From: Bradyrhizobium huanghuaihaiense
GTDB lineage: Bacteria; Pseudomonadota; Alphaproteobacteria; Rhizobiales; Xanthobacteraceae
NCBI RefSeq assembly: GCF_007830635.1
Contig: NZ_VLLA01000033.1
Location: 1 to 61,616 of the forward strand
Direction of reading: 5' to 3'
Length of the DNA: 61,616 bases
Of the stretch, positions 58,882 through 61,616 are shown one piece after another. The notes beneath the pieces are model-generated. The model was not told where the DNA came from, ran no database searches, and worked only from the letters and a program-made list of their open reading frames with translations. The number at the start of each line of letters is the position of its first letter. Position 1 is the stretch's first letter. The position numbers and the translations under genes are program-made.

Positions 58882-59046
58882 ACCCTCCCCTGGAGGGGGA
58901 GGATCGGCTCACATTGAGCGCAGCGAAATGTGAGACGGGGTGGGGTGACAGTCTCTCCTCGCCAACAGTGCCCGTGTGGAGAGATCACCCCACCCCGCTC
59001 GCGCTGCGCGCGATCGACCCTCCCCATCAAGGGGAGGGTGAAGAGA
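58882..59046. repeat. Large imperfect inverted repeat, REP-like
   Basis: About 165 bases between convergent genes fold on themselves. Outer arms ACCCTCCCC / GGGGAGGGT and inner arms GGGGTGGGGTGA...CTCTC / GAGAGATCACCCCACCCC pair around a central loop of about 20 bases. The design resembles dispersed intergenic palindromes of rhizobial genomes. It could act as a bidirectional terminator. Confidence 0.75.
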
Positions 59047-59052
59047 GACCGC

Positions 59053-60225
59053 CTAAAACGGCAGGCCCACATAGTTCTCCGCAAGCAGGCGCTGCGCCGT
59101 CTCCGACGAGAGCAGATAGTCCAGCTCCGTCTGCTGCAGCCGATCCTCATATTCGATCCGGTCGGGGAAACGATGCAGCATCATCGTCATCCACCAGGAG
59201 AAGCGCTGCGCCTTCCAGATCCGCGCCAGTGCCTTGGCGGAGTAGCCTTTGAGGCCGGAATCGTCACCGCGCTGATAATGCGCGAGCATGGCGTGATAGA
59301 GATAGTAGATGTCGGAGGCGGCGCTGTTCAGTCCGCGCGCGCCGGTGGGCGGCACGATGTGGGCGGCATCGCCGGCGAGGAACAGGCGGCCATAGCTCAT
59401 CGGTTCGGCGACGAAGCTGCGCAATGGCGCGATGCTCTTCTCGATCGACGGCCCCGTGATCAGGCGGCCTGCGACGTCGTCCGGCAGGCGGCGCTTAAGC
59501 TCGGCCCAGAACGCATCGTCGCCCCACGCCTCCACCTTGTCGGTCAGCGGCACCTGGATGTAGTAGCGGCTCAATACCTGCGAACGCAGGGAGCAGAGTG
59601 CAAAGCCGCGCTCGTGCTTCACATAGATCAGCTCGGGCGACACCGGCTTCGTGCGCGACAACACGCCGAGCCAGCCGAACGGATAGACCTTCTCGTATTC
59701 GCGCAGGACATCCTTCGGGATCGATTTGCGGCTGACGCCGTGGAAGCCGTCGGCACCAACGACGTAGTCGCAATCGACGCGGATGGTCTCGCCATTCGAG
59801 CGGTAGGTCACGTAGGGCCGGTCCGAGGTCAGCTCGTGCGGCGTCACATCCTCGGCATTGTGCACGACCTTGCCGCCGAAGCGGTCGCGCGCCTCGTAGA
59901 GATCACGCGTGAGCTCGGTCTGGCCGTAGACCAGCACCGAATTGCCGCCGGAATGCTTGTGCAGGTCGATATGGGACAGCACCCCGTCATGGGCAATCTC
60001 GAACCCATTGTGGATCTCGCCCTCGCGGTCCATCCGCTCGCCGCATTGCGCCTCGCGCATCAGCTTTGCAAAACCGTGCTCGAGCACGCCGGCGCGGATG
60101 CGGGCGAGCACATGATCGCGGCTGTATTTCTCCAGCACGATCGTGTCGATGCCCTTGAGATGCAGGAGCTGGGACAGCAGCAGCCCTGACGGCCCACCAC
60201 CGATGATACAGACCTGAACTTTCAT
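59053..60225 (-). CDS. pobA: 4-hydroxybenzoate 3-monooxygenase
   Basis: This FAD- and NADPH-dependent aromatic hydroxylase turns 4-hydroxybenzoate into protocatechuate, which enters the beta-ketoadipate pathway. The 390-residue protein is the normal length. It has the FAD dinucleotide fold GGGPSGLLLS at residues 9-18, the DG motif in VVGADGFHGVS, and the GD motif in LFLAGDAAHIVPPTGARGLN. It is leftward, divergent from the AraC-type gene across 86 bases carrying a perfect palindrome. The enzyme is well conserved, so the assignment is secure. Confidence 0.97.
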   Translation of the reverse strand: MKVQVCIIGGGPSGLLLSQLLHLKGIDTIVLEKYSRDHVLARIRAGVLEHGFAKLMREAQCGERMDREGEIHNGFEIAHDGVLSHIDLHKHSGGNSVLVYGQTELTRDLYEARDRFGGKVVHNAEDVTPHELTSDRPYVTYRSNGETIRVDCDYVVGADGFHGVSRKSIPKDVLREYEKVYPFGWLGVLSRTKPVSPELIYVKHERGFALCSLRSQVLSRYYIQVPLTDKVEAWGDDAFWAELKRRLPDDVAGRLITGPSIEKSIAPLRSFVAEPMSYGRLFLAGDAAHIVPPTGARGLNSAASDIYYLYHAMLAHYQRGDDSGLKGYSAKALARIWKAQRFSWWMTMMLHRFPDRIEYEDRLQQTELDYLLSSETAQRLLAENYVGLPF

Positions 60226-60250
60226 TTTTGCGCCCTCCCGTCGGCACTTT

Positions 60251-60272
60251 TTTGCAGATCTGGCTCTGCAAA
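60251..60272. promoter_or_regulatory. Candidate PobR operator
   Basis: TTTGCAGA and TCTGCAAA, two perfect 8-base arms 6 bases apart, lie in the 86-base gap between pobA and pobR. PobR proteins of the AraC family activate pobA from such divergent regions. Position and symmetry make this the likely site. Confidence 0.6.
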
Positions 60273-60311
60273 CCGATGGAGGGTTTCGCCATTGTCTTGT
60301 ACTATTCGAAC

Positions 60312-61181
60312 ATGCGAAGCCCGGCCCCTGCCCCGGCGATCCGGGTGTACAACCTGTTCGGCGAATCCGGCGATCTGCCCGACGTCGTGCATTGCGAGAC
60401 GATTGCGTCCCGCTCGGTGCTGCATGACTGGACCCTGGCCGTGCACCGTCATGCCCGGCTGCACCAGGTGCTGCTGATCGAGCGCGGCGGCGGCGAGGCG
60501 ACGCTCGACGGGCGCGTGGTGCCCTTGAAGCCGATGCAGATCGTCAACGTGCCGGTCGGGCACGTCCACGGCTTCCGCTTCGAGCCGGGTACCCAGGGCT
60601 GGGTCTTGACCATCGCCGCCGAGATCCTGGACGAGGCGCTGCTCGCCGCCGAAGGCCTGCGTGGACCCTTGTCGCGATCTGCCGTGGTACGCGGCACGCC
60701 ACGGATCCGCACCACCATGAAGCAGATTTTTGCCGAGCACGCCGCGCGGGATTTCGGCCGCGCCCATGTGCTGCGCGCGTTATCGGCGGCCATGATCGGA
60801 CTGGTGGCCCGCGCGATCACCAGTGAGAGCGGCGGCAACGGCACTGCGGAAAGCGGCCTGTTCCGCCAGTTTGAGGCGCTGCTGGAGCAGCATCATCTGG
60901 AACGCTGGAGCGTTGCGGACTACGCAGACGCGCTGTCGATCACGCCGACCCATCTCAACCGGATCACCCGGGCGGCAACGGGCGATACCGCCTCGCACCT
61001 GATCCTCAACCGGCTGATCCGCGAGGCGCGGCGCAACCTCGTCTACACCAACCTGCCGGTCTCGACGATCGCCTACGCGCTCGGCTTCGAGGATCCCGCC
61101 TATTTCAGCCGGGTCTATGCGGCCGCCACCGGACTGTCGCCACGCGCCTTTCGCGCGCAGCTTCACGACGGCGAAGGCTGA
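60312..61181 (+). CDS. pobR: AraC-family activator of 4-hydroxybenzoate use (PobR type)
   Basis: A 289-residue regulator with an N-terminal cupin-like effector domain (HARLHQVLLIERGGGEATLDG, ... VPVGHVHGFRFEPG) and a C-terminal double HTH, with SVADYADALSITPTHLNRIT and STIAYALGFEDPAYFSRVY. It is divergent from pobA and should bind 4-hydroxybenzoate and turn pobA on. AraC-type PobR is known in alphaproteobacteria and Azotobacter, unlike the IclR-type of Acinetobacter. The ATG before RSPAPAPAIRV is chosen; longer starts would cover the palindrome. Confidence 0.88.
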   Translation: MRSPAPAPAIRVYNLFGESGDLPDVVHCETIASRSVLHDWTLAVHRHARLHQVLLIERGGGEATLDGRVVPLKPMQIVNVPVGHVHGFRFEPGTQGWVLTIAAEILDEALLAAEGLRGPLSRSAVVRGTPRIRTTMKQIFAEHAARDFGRAHVLRALSAAMIGLVARAITSESGGNGTAESGLFRQFEALLEQHHLERWSVADYADALSITPTHLNRITRAATGDTASHLILNRLIREARRNLVYTNLPVSTIAYALGFEDPAYFSRVYAAATGLSPRAFRAQLHDGEG

Positions 61182-61380
61182 CACATCGGACGAAAGACCA
61201 CGCGCGCTGATGGTCGGAGGTCACGCCGCAGTCGCGTTGGTTGCCGGCGCGCGCCCACTTACCTTCGTATATGGGGTGCTATCCTTTGGATAGGGGCCCC
61301 TTACCTCCGTAGTCGTCCGTGAAGAAGGACTAAGCCACTGATCGGGAATCTCGATTTGGGCTAAGGGGCATTTCCAGATT

Positions 61381-61415
61381 GCAAGGTTTTGATGCTTTGG
61401 GCGTCAGAACCTTGC
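61381..61415. repeat. Inverted repeat near the insertion-sequence end
   Basis: GCAAGGTTTTGA and TCAGAACCTTGC pair at 11 of 12 positions around an 11-base spacer, about 65 bases before the transposase start. It is probably in the left part of the insertion sequence. The exact terminal repeat is not resolved, since the other end is outside the window. Confidence 0.4.
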
Positions 61416-61480
61416 GATTTGGTTTTCGTGGATTCCCTCGAAGCGGGAAGCATGATTCCTTGTCTGCATCGGAGGGAACG

Positions 61481-61616
61481 ATGCGGCCGAAGAAGCACAA
61501 GACGACGGGATCGAACGATCTGTTCCGGGCTCGGCTCGACCAGATCATCAATATGAAGCACGAGCTGGTTCTGCTCGCCGGCAAGGTCGATTGGGACTGG
61601 ATCGACGGCGAGATCG
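61481..61616 (+). mobile_element. IS5-family transposase, N-terminal part (cut by window edge)
   Basis: The start MRPKKHKTTGSNDLFRARLD followed by QIINMKHELVLLAGKVDW is the N-terminal (DUF772-type) domain of IS5-family transposases common in Bradyrhizobium. GGAGGG precedes the ATG by four bases. Only 45 codons are visible; the DDE catalytic core lies beyond the right edge. The element's left boundary must lie in the 300 bases between pobR and this gene. Confidence 0.85.

Noticed and set aside
58930..60189. A 419-codon rightward open frame opposite pobA
   Set aside because: It begins inside the palindromic repeat and runs antisense to pobA, which is a well conserved enzyme.
61182..61480. Attempt to define the terminal inverted repeat of the insertion sequence
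   Set aside because: Only one end of the element is inside the window, so the terminal repeat and target duplication cannot be paired.

Overview
The window is a high-GC alphaproteobacterial chromosome segment, most likely from Bradyrhizobium or a close relative. That reading is an inference from gene content: the exopolysaccharide and chemosensory gene sets, a DUF3551-type small secreted protein, a peptidase C93 (LapG-type) protein, PobA/PobR, and an IS5-type transposase of a kind frequent in that genus. No rRNA, tRNA or CRISPR array was seen.

Bases 1 to about 38,260 form one large surface-polysaccharide locus. It starts with nucleotide-sugar enzymes: the end of UDP-glucose dehydrogenase, GDP-fucose synthase, GDP-mannose dehydratase and a UDP-glucuronate-type epimerase. 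Five family-4 glycosyltransferases follow, together with an outer-membrane export lipoprotein (Wza type) and a first flippase. Three proteins carry clan-A glycosidase-like active sites, and one of them is a 1453-residue protein. It joins an N-terminal glycosidase-like domain to five tandem repeats of about 162 residues and a C-terminus resembling a type I secretion signal. A leftward block (21.5-28.7 kb) holds three acyltransferase-3 membrane proteins, a hexapeptide acetyltransferase, a second flippase and a Wzy-like polymerase. A rightward block (29.0-35.8 kb) holds an O-antigen-ligase-like protein, two paralogous secreted proteins of unknown function around a peptidase C93 protein, the Wzc/ExoP-type co-polymerase with its tyrosine-kinase domain, and a coupled membrane protein. 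The initiating undecaprenyl-phosphate sugar transferase is at 36.2-37.6 kb. Together these supply activated sugars, initiate and extend a repeat unit, decorate it, flip, polymerise and export it. The two flippases and the polymerase-plus-ligase pair suggest either two polymers or one heavily decorated polymer.

Bases 38.4-43.1 kb hold small, mostly unlinked genes: a metallophosphatase, small membrane proteins, a short SANT/HTH-like protein, a VanZ-like protein and a GrlR-like protein.

Bases 43.2-54.4 kb hold a leftward chemosensory operon in the order STAS protein, CheY, CheA, CheW, MCP, CheW, MCP, CheR, CheB and a soluble MCP-like protein. Several start and stop codons overlap, and perfect hairpins lie inside the operon. 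A divergent receiver/HD-GYP response regulator (54.7 kb) and a CHASE2 adenylate cyclase with a small secreted partner (56.0-58.9 kb) extend the signalling theme. After a 160-bp palindromic repeat come pobA and the divergent AraC-type pobR, with a perfect palindrome between them. The window ends inside an IS5-type transposase gene.

The most unusual items are the 1453-residue repeat protein, a 304-bp duplication of the convergent gene ends just beyond it, and the pair of unknown secreted proteins bracketing the C93 peptidase.
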